DNA of 64,000 nucleotides, taken from Desulfobacteraceae bacterium Eth-SRB1 (GTDB lineage Bacteria > Desulfobacterota > Desulfobacteria > Desulfobacterales > ETH-SRB1). The notes under the pieces are model-generated. The model saw only the letters and a program-made list of their open reading frames with translations, ran no database searches and was not told the DNA's origin. Both the position numbers and the translations under genes were made by a program. The stretch lies in the NCBI GenBank assembly GCA_004193555.1, contig RPGP01000001.1, forward strand, positions 1,042,790 through 1,106,789. Reading direction: 5' to 3'. Below, in pieces: positions 15,422 to 25,894 of this stretch (positions are counted from its first letter, which is position 1; every line of letters starts with the position of its first letter).

Positions 15422-16351
15422 ATGGAAAAGGATTTTCATTATTATGTAACCTGTGCATTGGCCAATAAGGCGGGCTTCAGCAACGACGATTCATATATCA
15501 TTGCCTATGCCTCTCAATACGTAGACGACAATAACGAACATCAATATCCTAAGAAAGATGGCCTGCCACAATTTCCATTCGGGATAAAGTCTAATGGCGG
15601 ATTCTTCCGGCCCATTATGACGCAGTCCATGTCGGTGAAATCTCTTGTGTATGAGATTCAAAAATTCGTTTATGTTCCGTTTCATTTCCTGCCTGGCGAC
15701 AATAATCAGCCAATGAATAGCGAGTATAATAAGTACAGCACGACCCCTGACTCCCAAAACGCCCGAAAACTTCTGAGAACAGCGCTGGCCACCGGCGATC
15801 TTTATAGAATTGGAATTGCCATCCACACATTTGCCGATACATGGTCTCATCAAAATTTTTCAGGGTATGAGGAAGATTGTAACTCTGTTTTCCACTGGCG
15901 TAATCCATTTCGGGCTTTAGCGCCGAATATCGGTCATGCTGATGTTGGTCATTTGCCGGATGAAATATCCACGACCTGGAATGACTACCGCTTTAACAAG
16001 CCGTATCGTAAAAGAAACAATCAGAAAATAGCGATTCAGGCTTGCAAGCGCATTTTTCAGGAACTAAGAACCGCACGAAAAGGCAATATTTACTGGATGC
16101 ATGTAGAAAAAGACTTCAGAAGAATAATCAATTCTGAAGATTACGATGATAGAGCCAATAAGGTTAAAGAATATGTGAACAAACCGGACCTCAGCTATAA
16201 AAAAGATGAATGGGTTGATGAGGCCGTTAAAGACCGAAAAGGGGAAGATTTAGAAGCCTCTGCAAACTTTGAAAACACCCACTGGTATAAATTTCAGCTT
16301 GCTGCCAAAGCGCACTTAGTAATGGTTATGGATATGTTAAAGAGCTATTGA
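15422..16351 (+). CDS. DUF6765-like protein (predicted zinc-dependent hydrolase fold)
   Basis: The 309-residue protein starts EKDFHYYVTCALANKAGFS, with IIAYASQYVDD, then AIHTFADTWSHQNFSGY and GHADVGHLPDEI. This array of His and Asp recalls phospholipase C/S1-P1-type zinc sites and the DUF6765 family as remembered. There is no signal peptide. A good AGGAGGTAAT precedes the ATG. It follows attC-like site 3 and so may be the first gene of a further cassette, whose 3' end was not found. Confidence 0.65.
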   Translation: MEKDFHYYVTCALANKAGFSNDDSYIIAYASQYVDDNNEHQYPKKDGLPQFPFGIKSNGGFFRPIMTQSMSVKSLVYEIQKFVYVPFHFLPGDNNQPMNSEYNKYSTTPDSQNARKLLRTALATGDLYRIGIAIHTFADTWSHQNFSGYEEDCNSVFHWRNPFRALAPNIGHADVGHLPDEISTTWNDYRFNKPYRKRNNQKIAIQACKRIFQELRTARKGNIYWMHVEKDFRRIINSEDYDDRANKVKEYVNKPDLSYKKDEWVDEAVKDRKGEDLEASANFENTHWYKFQLAAKAHLVMVMDMLKSY

Positions 16352-16366
16352 AGAAACAAGAGAAAA

Positions 16367-16618
16367 ATGAAGTTGCCTAAAATCGGCGATATTATAACCG
16401 CAAAAGAAGCAGTAGAATTGTGCCGATATTTCAGTCTGGATTATCTGCTTGAACGAATTGAATCCGATCCAGAAAGCTATAAGAATTGGAAGTTCGATGG
16501 GTGTTCAGGCTTGCGCGAAAGCAAATCAAAGAGGGAGCAGAACAAGGGCATACACGCTGATCCCAAAAGTCTAGCGGCCTTTGGTCCAGGTGATGCCCAG
16601 CCTGCAAATTGCGGATAA
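16367..16618 (+). pseudogene. Small protein, probably truncated
   Basis: The first 50 or so residues (MKLPKIGDIITAKEAVELCR...YKNWKFDGCSG) look like a genuine protein. The remaining 30 (ESKSKREQNKGIHADPKS...) look like random sequence, suggesting the 3' part was deleted and replaced. W-K-F-D-G-C-S recalls the opening of a small Cys-rich domain family, but no assignment is claimed. It starts 15 bases after the DUF6765-like gene. Confidence 0.45.
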
Positions 16619-16773
16619 AACTCGGTCAAATGTAATGTATGGTGTAACTAATATTATTTACAGCGAATTTGTCCCGTTATATGGACATCATGGTCATCCG
16701 GTAGGTGGATCTACCCTGATGTGCGCTTGAAATGGCAGTAATTTTATCACCGAAATAATTGGGGGACTATAAT

Positions 16774-19700
16774 ATGTCTTTAAGAACTACTCCATCTGAA
16801 GCACTTCTTCAATCAATTCGGTCTCATAATTGCGTGCTCTTTATGGGTGCAGGTATGGGATACCACCTCAGAAATCAATTTGGTGAAACTTGTCCTGATG
16901 GTGGTGCACTTACTAAAAAGATGTGCGCTGAATTTAACTTAGATAATGCTGTCAAAGATTTATCAATAGCATCTGAGCTAGTGGAAATCAGAAGAAAACG
17001 CGGACATTTACTCGATTATTTAAGAAAACAGCTACTTGGCTTTGATCCTGATGAACATTATCTATGGTTACCGACTATTAATTGGAGGGCGATCTATACA
17101 ACCAATTTTGATGATGGTTTATTATCCGCATATCATAAATCCTGCGCTGCTGCTCAAAATATCGTACCCATTTATGTAACAGCTGATTTTAAGGATTTCA
17201 GCATTTATACAGATGTCCCGGCCTATTTTATTCATGGATGCCTTAATCAGCCAGGGCTGCCAATTGTCATAACGCAAACTGATTACAGTCGCTTTCGCGA
17301 AAAACGAAGAATGATGTTTGAACAACTGAAGATTCATCATGCTAAATGCACTTTTTTATATATAGGTTATTCTCATAAAGATCAGAATTGGCATATGATT
17401 CATTCTGAAATGCAATCAGAATTTCCAGAAGGAAATTTCCCACGTTCCTTTAGAATTGATCCTAACCCCGATCTATCTCAATCAGAAATACTCTTAAATA
17501 AAGGAATAGAGACTATAGCATGTGATCTTAATACGCTCATTGAAGCATATACGCAGTATGTGCGAGTTCAAGGAACGGTATCGCAGATATGGGAAATACC
17601 ACAGCACTGTCCGAATGCGCTTAACGATGCTTTTGAGAATGCACCAGCAATGTGCAAGCGCCTGCTATCGAGTTGGGAATATGTGGGATCTGCTGACATA
17701 CAAACGCAACCTAACATACAAGAATACTATAAAGGCACAAAAGCAAATTGGTCGTTGATTGATGCGGCTGGTTACTTTGAACGAGATATTGAAGAAGAAG
17801 TATATGACAGCATTCTTGATTTTGCAACTGATCCGAAGAGTAAATGCCGCGCCGAAATACTTCTTGGTTCTGCCGGATATGGAATAACCACTGTGTTAAT
17901 GTCCATTGCATGGAAATCAGTACAAACAAAATTGTTACACGTTTTCTTCCTAAAAGATGGAGCTGCGATATTAGAAGGGGATATTGAATTTGCACTTAAT
18001 AACTTAGATGGAAAGACTATTTTTGTCATAGATCAAGCAAGTCGGTTACATGACAGTTTAAGTGGCATCGTCCAAAGGTGCAGACAAGATCATAAAAATT
18101 GTTTCTTTCTCTTGGGTTCTCGATTAAATGAGTGGAGACAAGAACGACCCAAACTAAAATGCAAAGAACACCTTCTATTTCCGCTTTCTGAAGCAGAAAT
18201 AGATCGACTTATAGATGTATTGAAGAAAAATAGTTTATTAGGAGAACTAGAACATCTGGACGATATGTTAAGACGCAAAATATTGATTAACAAACATCAG
18301 AAAGAACTTTTAGTTATAATGAGAGAAACCATTGAAAATAATGCATTTGATGCAATTATTGAAAATGAATTTGAAGGCATTGATAATGACGAGGCAAAAG
18401 CATTATATGGAGTTGTAGCTGGTATGCATCAATATGGCATCCTATCAAGAATGTCGCTATTAAGTGGCATCATCCAGTACAACATCGCACAAGTGCCTTC
18501 ATTAATATCTCGCTATGCAGAAGGAATTATCCGAATAGTTGAAGACCCTTTTAAAGAGGACGTCCCATGCTTAATTACAAGACACCGGATCATTGCAAAA
18601 ATAGTATGGCATAAATGCTTTCTTAGCTCAAAAAGAGAAGGCATCTTATTGGACTTAATGCGGCATTTAAATTTAGCATACAGTCAGGATAAGAAAGTAT
18701 TTGATGAAATCACAAAAGATAATGAAATCGTTGATTCTATCCGGTCCTTTGAATCCAGGACTGGCTTTTTTGAATCAGCATGTAAGAAAGATGTCAACAA
18801 TCCTTACGTGCGCCAGCATTATGCTAGGATGCTTCTTCGTGATAAAAAATACAGCCTATCGCTGAGCCAAATTGAAGCGGGGTTGAAATTAGATAAAAGT
18901 GCAAGAATTCTATATCATACACAGGGGCAAATTCTTGCAAAAATGGCTTTAGACGCAGGTGAGCAGGCAATCGGAGAAAAATATTTCACTAGAGCGATCG
19001 ATAGTTTTAATACCTGCATAGAAATGTACAAGAGCGATGATTACGGATATGCATCGTTAGCTAAATTATACATAGATTGGGCAACACGTTGGGATAATCC
19101 AGAAACATATGCAAAAAATATAAGCAGATGTGAAGAGGTAATTAGTGAAGGACTAAGACATGTTACAAAAAGAGAAAGTCTATTATTAGTTTCGTCTAAT
19201 CTTGAAAGGATATTAGGGGATCAGCCCAAGCGTATAGAATTATTAAATAAAGCTCTTAAAGAGAATCCGGCTAGCGCTATTTGTAGATACTTGTTAGCGA
19301 GAGACGCCTATAACAAAAAAGATTATGACGGAGTGATTACGCTTTTAAGGCCAACTATTGAAAGCCGTTTCGACGAGATCCGTAGCTTTATTCTATATGC
19401 AATAGCTGTCTCAATATACGATAAAAATTACGCACGAGCCCTTGCAGTTTTGAAGCAAGCTGACCCAATAGCATGGGCTGATCCAATTTTCGTTGCCACT
19501 CTTGGAGGAATGATTTCGTTATCAGGAAATGCAAGCGAAGCCGAAAATATTTTTGAAAGGGCGAAAAAACAAAGATTCCCGGAAGAAGAAGCACGTCAAG
19601 TCGCATATCAGCCCACTGATTTAGCTGATCCAAATCTTTATATAACTACTACAGGAACGGTAATAGTTACTAAATCTGCATATCTGCTTATCCAATCAAA

Positions 19701-19830
19701 GCAATTCGGGAAATTCTTTTATCCTTCGCCTAAAGTAGAAGGGGTATATGTAAAAGCACAGACTATATTAAAATTTACTATTGCCTATACAGGAAAAGGT
19801 GGACTTGTTTTGAATCCAAGTATTGTTTGA
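16774..19830 (+). CDS. SIR2-like / STAND-like NTPase / TPR protein, predicted antiphage
   Basis: The roughly 1018-residue protein has three parts. Residues 1-260 are a SIR2-like domain (LFMGAGMGYHL, then YTTNFDDGLL, AYFIHGCLNQ, FLYIGYSHKDQNW), which in defence proteins degrades NAD. Residues 330-560 resemble a STAND-type P-loop region with GSAGYGITT (about 365-373) and IFVIDQA. The normal P-loop Lys is Ile371, so nucleotide hydrolysis may be altered or lost. From about 690 to 960 there are TPR-like helical repeats that would sense a trigger. The ATG at 16774 follows GGGGG; a TTG at 16759 is possible. SIR2-STAND proteins (Avs-type) abort phage infection, so this role is inferred. Confidence 0.75.
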   Translation: MSLRTTPSEALLQSIRSHNCVLFMGAGMGYHLRNQFGETCPDGGALTKKMCAEFNLDNAVKDLSIASELVEIRRKRGHLLDYLRKQLLGFDPDEHYLWLPTINWRAIYTTNFDDGLLSAYHKSCAAAQNIVPIYVTADFKDFSIYTDVPAYFIHGCLNQPGLPIVITQTDYSRFREKRRMMFEQLKIHHAKCTFLYIGYSHKDQNWHMIHSEMQSEFPEGNFPRSFRIDPNPDLSQSEILLNKGIETIACDLNTLIEAYTQYVRVQGTVSQIWEIPQHCPNALNDAFENAPAMCKRLLSSWEYVGSADIQTQPNIQEYYKGTKANWSLIDAAGYFERDIEEEVYDSILDFATDPKSKCRAEILLGSAGYGITTVLMSIAWKSVQTKLLHVFFLKDGAAILEGDIEFALNNLDGKTIFVIDQASRLHDSLSGIVQRCRQDHKNCFFLLGSRLNEWRQERPKLKCKEHLLFPLSEAEIDRLIDVLKKNSLLGELEHLDDMLRRKILINKHQKELLVIMRETIENNAFDAIIENEFEGIDNDEAKALYGVVAGMHQYGILSRMSLLSGIIQYNIAQVPSLISRYAEGIIRIVEDPFKEDVPCLITRHRIIAKIVWHKCFLSSKREGILLDLMRHLNLAYSQDKKVFDEITKDNEIVDSIRSFESRTGFFESACKKDVNNPYVRQHYARMLLRDKKYSLSLSQIEAGLKLDKSARILYHTQGQILAKMALDAGEQAIGEKYFTRAIDSFNTCIEMYKSDDYGYASLAKLYIDWATRWDNPETYAKNISRCEEVISEGLRHVTKRESLLLVSSNLERILGDQPKRIELLNKALKENPASAICRYLLARDAYNKKDYDGVITLLRPTIESRFDEIRSFILYAIAVSIYDKNYARALAVLKQADPIAWADPIFVATLGGMISLSGNASEAENIFERAKKQRFPEEEARQVAYQPTDLADPNLYITTTGTVIVTKSAYLLIQSKQFGKFFYPSPKVEGVYVKAQTILKFTIAYTGKGGLVLNPSIV

Positions 19831-20008
19831 TAATGTTTTAGTTAATAGCGGAGTAAGTTTTCAAAAAGGGAATGGGGTCACCCATTAAAGGGCCGGTCAA
19901 GAGAAAAAACACCTCTCCATCCAAAAAAATACACAAACGATCTCCGTTGTCCATTGCCGGCTGAATAGGAAATAGGATGCGAAATAACGGATAGAAGAAG
20001 GAAAATAA

Positions 20009-22459
20009 ATGGCAATAAAGAAATCTGAATTATACAGCTCACTTTGGGCAAGTTGTGACGAACTACGAGGCAGCATGGACGCCAGCCAATACAAGGATTA
20101 TGTATTGGTGATGCTGTTCATGAAATACGTATCCGACAAAAAAGACCCGCTGATTGAAATACCGGCAGATGCCAGCTTTTATGACATGGTAAAGCACAAA
20201 GGCAAGCCCGACATAGGCGATAGAATCAACAAGATTATCGGGGAGTTTGCCAAAGCCAATGGACTGACGGGCGTGATTACCGTTGCCGACTTTAATGACG
20301 ATGAAAAACTGGGTAAAGGGAAAGACAAGGTTGATAAATTAACTAACCTGGTTTCCATTTTTGAAAAACCGGAATTGGATTTTAGCGGCAACCGGGCAGA
20401 GGGCGATGACTTGCTTGGTGATGCCTATGAATACCTTATGCGACACTTCGCTACCGAAAGCGGAAAAAGCAAAGGACAATTCTATACGCCTGCCGAAGTA
20501 TCCCGCATCATGGCAAAAGTGATTGGCATCAGCAAATCTAAAAGCCAATCGGAAACTCTTTATGACCCTACTTGTGGTTCGGGCTCCTTGCTGTTGAAAG
20601 CAGCGGACGAAGCACCGTATGGTATTACCATTTACGGGCAGGAAAACGACAATGCCACACGAGCCCTGGCAGTGATGAACATGTGGCTGCATCGCAACCC
20701 CGATGCCGAAATTGTGCAGGGAAACACCCTGGCTTCACCGCAGTTCACCAACGACACCACAGGGGAACTCAAACAATTTGATTATGCGGTTGCCAATCCG
20801 CCTTTCAGCTATAAGGCATGGATGAATGGGTTAGACCCTGCCAATGATATTTACAAACGTTTTGAAGGGTACGATGCCGTTCCACCCAAAAAGAATGGCG
20901 ACTTCGCTTTTCTGCTGCACTTGATTAAATCGCTGAAATCAAAAGGCAAGGCGTGTATTGTTTTGCCTTTGGGTGTTTTGTTCCGTGGCAATGCCGAAGC
21001 CAACATCCGCAAAAAGATTATTCAAAAGGGTTACATCAAAGGCATTATCGCTTTGCCGCCCAACTTGTTTTATGGAACGGGCATTGCCGCAAGTTTGATT
21101 GTGATTGACAAAGAAAATGCCTCAGAGCGCAAAGACATCTTTATGATTGATGCCGGCAAAGGGTTTATTAAAGATGGCAACAAAAACCGTCTGCGTGAGC
21201 AGGACATTCATAAGATAGTGGACACTTTTAACAATCGCATTGAAACATCCAGGTATTCACGGATTATTCCGCTTGCTGAAATTGCCGACCCCAAGAACGA
21301 TTACAACCTGAACATTCCCCGCTACATTGACAGCCAGGAAGAAGAAGATATACAAGACATTGAAGCCCATTTGCTCGGTGGCATACCCAAAAGAAATATT
21401 GAAGCAATGGAGAAATACTGGATTGTGTATCCTTCATTGAAAAGTGAGTTATTTAAAGCCGTTGACAAGCGCCCAGAATATTATCAACTCAACATTGAAA
21501 ACGAAGAAATCAAAAACACTATTTTTCAACATCCTGAGTTTACCACCTTCGGTAAAAAGATGGATGCCGTGTATAACAAATGGGAAACCGCAACCACAGC
21601 CTGCACCAAAGCATTGGACAAAGGTTTAAAGCCTAAGCAGGAGATATACACCATTTCTGAAAACCTGTTGAAGCATTATGCCGACAAGCAACTCACCGAC
21701 AAATACGCCATGTATCAGCACTTGATGGACTATTGGGCTGAAACCATGCAGGATGATTTTTATGAACTGACGGCAGATGGCTGGATAGCAGGTAACGATT
21801 TGAAACGCATGGAAAAGAAAACCAAAAAAGGCGATAAGGAAGTGGTGAAACAAGTGGCAGGTATTGAAGGGCTGGAAGGCAGACTGATACCGCCCGCCCT
21901 GATGATACAGGAATATTTTGCCACAGAGCAAAAAGCCATTGACGATTTGGAAGCCCAGGCCGAATCCCTGACAGCCGGCATGGACGAACAGCGGGAAGAA
22001 CACGGTGGCGAGGATGGTTTGCTGGCAAATGCCATAGACGATAAAGGCAAAATCAGCCAGGGCAATTTGGGCAAAGCCATTAAAGAGTTAGGCAAACGAA
22101 ATGCCGACAATGCCGAAGAATACGACATGCTTGGGCAGTATAAAAAACTGATGGAGAATGAAAAGAAAGTGCAGGGCAAAATAAAAATAGCCAAAGCAGA
22201 TCTGGAAAAGAAAGTGATTGCCCAATATCCCAAACTGAGCATTGACGAAATAAAAACCATAGTGGTGGAAAAGAAATGGATGCACATCATGGGGCAACGC
22301 ATACGCATTGAAATGGACAACATCAGCCATCGTCTGACCCAACGCATTAAGGAACTGGCGGAACGCTATGAAAAGCCATTGCCGAACCTCAGCAGCGAAG
22401 TGGATGAACTGACCGCGAAAGTGGAAAAGCATTTAAGACGGATGAATTTTGTATGGTAG
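20009..22459 (+). CDS. hsdM: Type I restriction-modification DNA methyltransferase subunit
   Basis: The 816-residue protein has the HsdM N-terminal domain (ELRGSMDASQYKDYVLVMLFMKY), SAM motif DPTCGSGSLLLKAA (about 187-200) and catalytic NPPF (about 262-265), and therefore methylates adenine. After about residue 500 it carries a long charged, coiled-coil-rich extension, making it longer than typical HsdM (about 500-550). It overlaps hsdS by seven bases. With HsdS it gives the specific methylase, and with HsdR the restriction complex. Confidence 0.93.
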   Translation: MAIKKSELYSSLWASCDELRGSMDASQYKDYVLVMLFMKYVSDKKDPLIEIPADASFYDMVKHKGKPDIGDRINKIIGEFAKANGLTGVITVADFNDDEKLGKGKDKVDKLTNLVSIFEKPELDFSGNRAEGDDLLGDAYEYLMRHFATESGKSKGQFYTPAEVSRIMAKVIGISKSKSQSETLYDPTCGSGSLLLKAADEAPYGITIYGQENDNATRALAVMNMWLHRNPDAEIVQGNTLASPQFTNDTTGELKQFDYAVANPPFSYKAWMNGLDPANDIYKRFEGYDAVPPKKNGDFAFLLHLIKSLKSKGKACIVLPLGVLFRGNAEANIRKKIIQKGYIKGIIALPPNLFYGTGIAASLIVIDKENASERKDIFMIDAGKGFIKDGNKNRLREQDIHKIVDTFNNRIETSRYSRIIPLAEIADPKNDYNLNIPRYIDSQEEEDIQDIEAHLLGGIPKRNIEAMEKYWIVYPSLKSELFKAVDKRPEYYQLNIENEEIKNTIFQHPEFTTFGKKMDAVYNKWETATTACTKALDKGLKPKQEIYTISENLLKHYADKQLTDKYAMYQHLMDYWAETMQDDFYELTADGWIAGNDLKRMEKKTKKGDKEVVKQVAGIEGLEGRLIPPALMIQEYFATEQKAIDDLEAQAESLTAGMDEQREEHGGEDGLLANAIDDKGKISQGNLGKAIKELGKRNADNAEEYDMLGQYKKLMENEKKVQGKIKIAKADLEKKVIAQYPKLSIDEIKTIVVEKKWMHIMGQRIRIEMDNISHRLTQRIKELAERYEKPLPNLSSEVDELTAKVEKHLRRMNFVW

Positions 22460-23413
22460 AAACGATGGGAATAAAAACAGGGTATAAGCAAACGGAAGTC
22501 GGGGTTATACCGGAGGATTGGGGAATAAAATCCATTGTAGAAAATTCTACAATGAAAGCTCGCATAGGTTGGCAAGGATTAACTGTTGCTGAATACCTTA
22601 AAAATGGTGATTATTTTTTAATTACAGGAACAGATTTTGTCGATAGAAAAATTAAATGGGATACTTGTCATTATGTAAACAAGGTTAGATATGTTCAGGA
22701 TAAAAATATACAAATTAGGGTCGGTGATATTTTAATTACGAAAGATGGGACAATTGGAAAAGTAGCTTATGTAGATAGCTTGCCACTTAACGCAACTTTG
22801 AATAGTGGAGTTTTTGTTATCAGACCTAAAGATAATGCCTATAATCCCTTATATTTATTTTATATTTTCAATTCATCCTTTTTCCGTGACTTCCTGAATA
22901 AACTTGTTGCAGGTTCTACAATTAATCATCTTTATCAGAAAGACTTTGTAAGCTTTCAAATCCCCCTCCCCCCCACCAAAGCCGAGCAAACCGCCATAGC
23001 CACAGCCTTAAACGATGCCGATGCACTCATTACCCAATCAGGAAAACTCATTGCCAAAAAGCGAGCCATCAAGCAAGGGGCGATGCAGGAGTTGCTGAAA
23101 CCTAAAGAGGGATGGGAAGTTGAACCAATAAAAAACATAGCTTCTATTTGTACTGGTGCAAAAAATACACAAGATAAAATTAATGATGGTACTTATCCGT
23201 TTTTTGTCCGTTCACCCACTATTGAGAAAATTAATTCATACTCATTCGATGGTGAAGCGATATTGGTTGCAGGCGATGGTGTAGGCACAGGTAAAGTGAT
23301 GCATTATTTTAAAGGGAAGTTCGATTTTCATCAGAGAGTTTATAAAATAAGTGATTTTAAAAACAGAATTAATGGTTTCTATTTCTTTCTCTATTTTAAG
23401 AATAACTTCTTAA
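22453..23413 (+). pseudogene. hsdS: Type I specificity subunit, 5' part (disrupted by IS21)
   Basis: This is the first 320 codons of HsdS: target-recognition domain 1 (about 1-175), the conserved linker LPPTKAEQTAIATALNDADALI, and most of domain 2 (GWEVEPIKNIASICTGAKN...DFHQRVYKISDF). The IS21 element begins right after the codon phase at 23413. Removing the element and one copy of CTTAA joins this part in frame to 25895-26124, giving a normal 396-residue HsdS. In the present state the frame runs on into the element and stops at 23517. Confidence 0.92.
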
Positions 23414-25889
23414 TGTTAGCGGTCATTTATAATGACCCAGTAGCGGACAATAAAACTGACCCACCTCAAACAATTAACTTTTACAGGCAGCATAATAAGT
23501 ATTTGTATTATAATTAATATGTTGCTTAAAGTTCCTCATTTATTTTCAATAAGGAGGAACAGATGAAGAGGTGGAATGTGATTCATAAGATTAAATTGCT
23601 CTATGATGATGGCAACGGGTATTCTATCCGTGCCATTGCTAATGAACTTCAGGTATCGAGGAATACAATCCGAAGATACCTGCAAATGAATGAGGAAGAG
23701 ATCTGCAGATATCTTAAAAACAGGGAGCGGACGAAAGAACTCGATAAATATAAAGAATATATTATCTCCCTGCTTGAAAAATATGAAAAATTATCTGCTG
23801 TTAAAATCAAGAGAAAACTTAAAGCCAAGGGGATAGTTTTAACTGTCTCTAACAGGTCTGTAAGGCGCTACGTAAACAGAATCAGGCAAACTATAGCCGT
23901 GAAGCAGAAACGCTATTATGAACCTGTTATAGATATGGTTCCAGGAGTTCAGTGCCAGGTAGATCCCGGAGAAATCAGGAATGTTCCTGTTGGCGATAAA
24001 TTTATCACTGTCTATTTTGTAGTATTTGTTCTCTCTTTTTCACGACAAATGTATGTTGCGGCCTCTAATCGGCCAATTAATACAGAAATGTTTATCAGGA
24101 TGCATGATGAGGCCTTTAGATACTTTGACGGTGTTTGTGAAGAATGTGTCTATGACCAGACTAAGCTTGTTGCAATCCGCGAAGAGTTCCGGGAGGTCTG
24201 GTTCAATGAAAGGTTTTATCAATATGCTTCTGCGGCCCGCTTGGATATACGGGTATGTGAAGGATATGACCCGGAAAGCAAGGGCAAGGTCGAGTCCGGT
24301 GTAAAATATGTAAAGAACGATTTTTTCTATGGCGACACATTTGATTCTTTTGATCAGCTCAACACAGATCTTTGCAGTTGGGTGGATACGGTTGCAAACA
24401 AGCGTATTCACGGCACAACAAAGAAAAAGCCGGAAGAACTTTATTCTCTTGTTGAACAGTCAAAAATGAAGCCTTACCTGCAGCCGGAGATGATGTTTGA
24501 TGTTAATGGCGAGAAGCGGAATGTGGATAAAACATCTCTGATATCATACAAGTCAAACAAATACTCGGTTCCCATGATATATCAGTCATCAACTGTTATG
24601 ATAAGACAGGACGGCAGTAAACTGATAATTTACAAGCCTGAATCGAGCGATATAATTGCCAAGCACGATATTTGTGAGGGTAAAGGGCATATCATAAAAA
24701 ACACAAACCATTATCGTGATCATCAAAAACGCATAAAGGATTTTGAAGAGGATATAGCCGGTATTGTTGGAAATGAGCTTGGGCAAAAGCTTTGTACTAT
24801 TTTAAAGGCATCATCTCCCAAAATCTACAGAGATCAGGTCGCAGGATTAATCAAAATCATAAAACAGCATTCTGACAAACAGGATATCAATAATCCTCTT
24901 GGACTGTTGGCTGAGAGACCGCGTCTTAGAGTTACGTTCATAAGAGACTATCTTGAGGCTTTTTATACAAACAAGGAATATATGCCCTTTTCCTGGCCGG
25001 ACAATCAAGAACCTCGCTCCGATGCTTTAAGCAGATATAGTATAGTATCGATATCAGGACATCACAACAAGGAGGTTACAGCGCATGAATACATTTGAAA
25101 CAGTCATAAACAAATATAACTCTTTGCGTTTTAACTCCATCGCAGAGTCTCTGGAAATGCTGGTTAGCCAGGCTGAAGATAACGAAACCTCGTATCTGCA
25201 GTTTGCTGATATGCTTGTAAGCCATGAGCTGAGTAAAAGGGATAAAAACAGATTTAATCTCAATATGAAACGGGCCGGGTTTCCTGTTAAAAAACAGATT
25301 GAAGAATTTGATTTTGTATCTCAGACTACTATTACAAAAAAACAGATCAATCGGCTGCTTGATTTTTCTTATATCGACAACCGTGAAAATATCGTTTTTA
25401 TCGGGCCTCCAGGTGTCGGCAAAACTCATCTGGCCATCGGTATCAGCTATAAATCGGTTCATGCCGGATACAAGGTTCTGTTTACTACAGCCCTTGAACT
25501 TATTGAGATGCTTGATCTTGCTGAGACAAAAGGAGAATTGAAAAAGAAAATCAATACAATATCAAAGTTCGATACTCTTGTAATTGATGAGCTGGGATAT
25601 CTGCCTATGAACAAACAAAGCATGTTTAATTTCTTCCAGCTGATAAATGCTTTGTATGAATATCGCTCTATTATTATCACCACAAACAAGGACTTTACGA
25701 ACTGGGGTGACTTTTTCTTTGATGACAATGTGGCTGTTCCGATTGTAGACCGCATTATCCATTCATTCACATATTTTTATGATGGGTGGAGAAAGCTATC
25801 GGCTCAAACAAAAAATCAATTTAAACTAAGTGCAGGGGGTGGGTCAGTTTTATTGTCCGGTAGTGGGTCAAAATTATTGTCCATTGACA
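23414..25889 (+). mobile_element. IS21-family insertion sequence inside hsdS
   Basis: The element is 2476 bp long. Its ends are inverted: TGTTAGCGG... on the left and, in reverse complement, TGTCAATGG... on the right. A perfect 21-bp inverted repeat lies inside each end (23445-23465 and 25838-25858). It carries istA and istB in the family's usual overlapping order. The 5-bp target sequence CTTAA is duplicated on both sides (23409-23413 and 25890-25894). The clean duplication and reconstructable target gene indicate a recent insertion. Confidence 0.95.
23563..25098 (+). CDS. istA: IS21-family transposase IstA
   Basis: The 511-residue protein has an N-terminal HTH (YSIRAIANELQVSRNTIRRYL, about 20-40) and an integrase (rve) core with QVDPGEI, YDQTKL and the ESKGKVESGVKYVKNDFF segment that supply the D, D, E residues. 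It catalyses strand cutting and joining of IS21. It overlaps istB by 14 bases. AAGGAGGAAC precedes the start. Confidence 0.95.
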   Translation: MKRWNVIHKIKLLYDDGNGYSIRAIANELQVSRNTIRRYLQMNEEEICRYLKNRERTKELDKYKEYIISLLEKYEKLSAVKIKRKLKAKGIVLTVSNRSVRRYVNRIRQTIAVKQKRYYEPVIDMVPGVQCQVDPGEIRNVPVGDKFITVYFVVFVLSFSRQMYVAASNRPINTEMFIRMHDEAFRYFDGVCEECVYDQTKLVAIREEFREVWFNERFYQYASAARLDIRVCEGYDPESKGKVESGVKYVKNDFFYGDTFDSFDQLNTDLCSWVDTVANKRIHGTTKKKPEELYSLVEQSKMKPYLQPEMMFDVNGEKRNVDKTSLISYKSNKYSVPMIYQSSTVMIRQDGSKLIIYKPESSDIIAKHDICEGKGHIIKNTNHYRDHQKRIKDFEEDIAGIVGNELGQKLCTILKASSPKIYRDQVAGLIKIIKQHSDKQDINNPLGLLAERPRLRVTFIRDYLEAFYTNKEYMPFSWPDNQEPRSDALSRYSIVSISGHHNKEVTAHEYI

Positions 25890-25894
25890 CTTAA
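25085..25894 (+). CDS. istB: IS21-family helper ATPase IstB
   Basis: The 269-residue AAA+ protein has Walker A GPPGVGKTHLAIG (about 101-113), Walker B TLVIDELGYLP and the sensor region IITTNKDFTNWG. It assists IstA in target choice and transposition. The ATG follows AAGGAGG and overlaps istA. The last 25 or so residues (SAGGGSVLLSGSGSKLLSID) are encoded by the terminal inverted repeat. The stop codon TAA is supplied by the duplicated target CTTAA, not by the element itself. Confidence 0.95.
   Translation: MNTFETVINKYNSLRFNSIAESLEMLVSQAEDNETSYLQFADMLVSHELSKRDKNRFNLNMKRAGFPVKKQIEEFDFVSQTTITKKQINRLLDFSYIDNRENIVFIGPPGVGKTHLAIGISYKSVHAGYKVLFTTALELIEMLDLAETKGELKKKINTISKFDTLVIDELGYLPMNKQSMFNFFQLINALYEYRSIIITTNKDFTNWGDFFFDDNVAVPIVDRIIHSFTYFYDGWRKLSAQTKNQFKLSAGGGSVLLSGSGSKLLSIDT

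Noticed and set aside
21626-22432. Several long minus-strand frames opposite hsdM (up to 195 codons)
   Set aside because: They are antisense shadows of the clearly coding hsdM C-terminal half, rich in Cys, Phe and Ser as expected of reverse-frame translation, and lack start signals.
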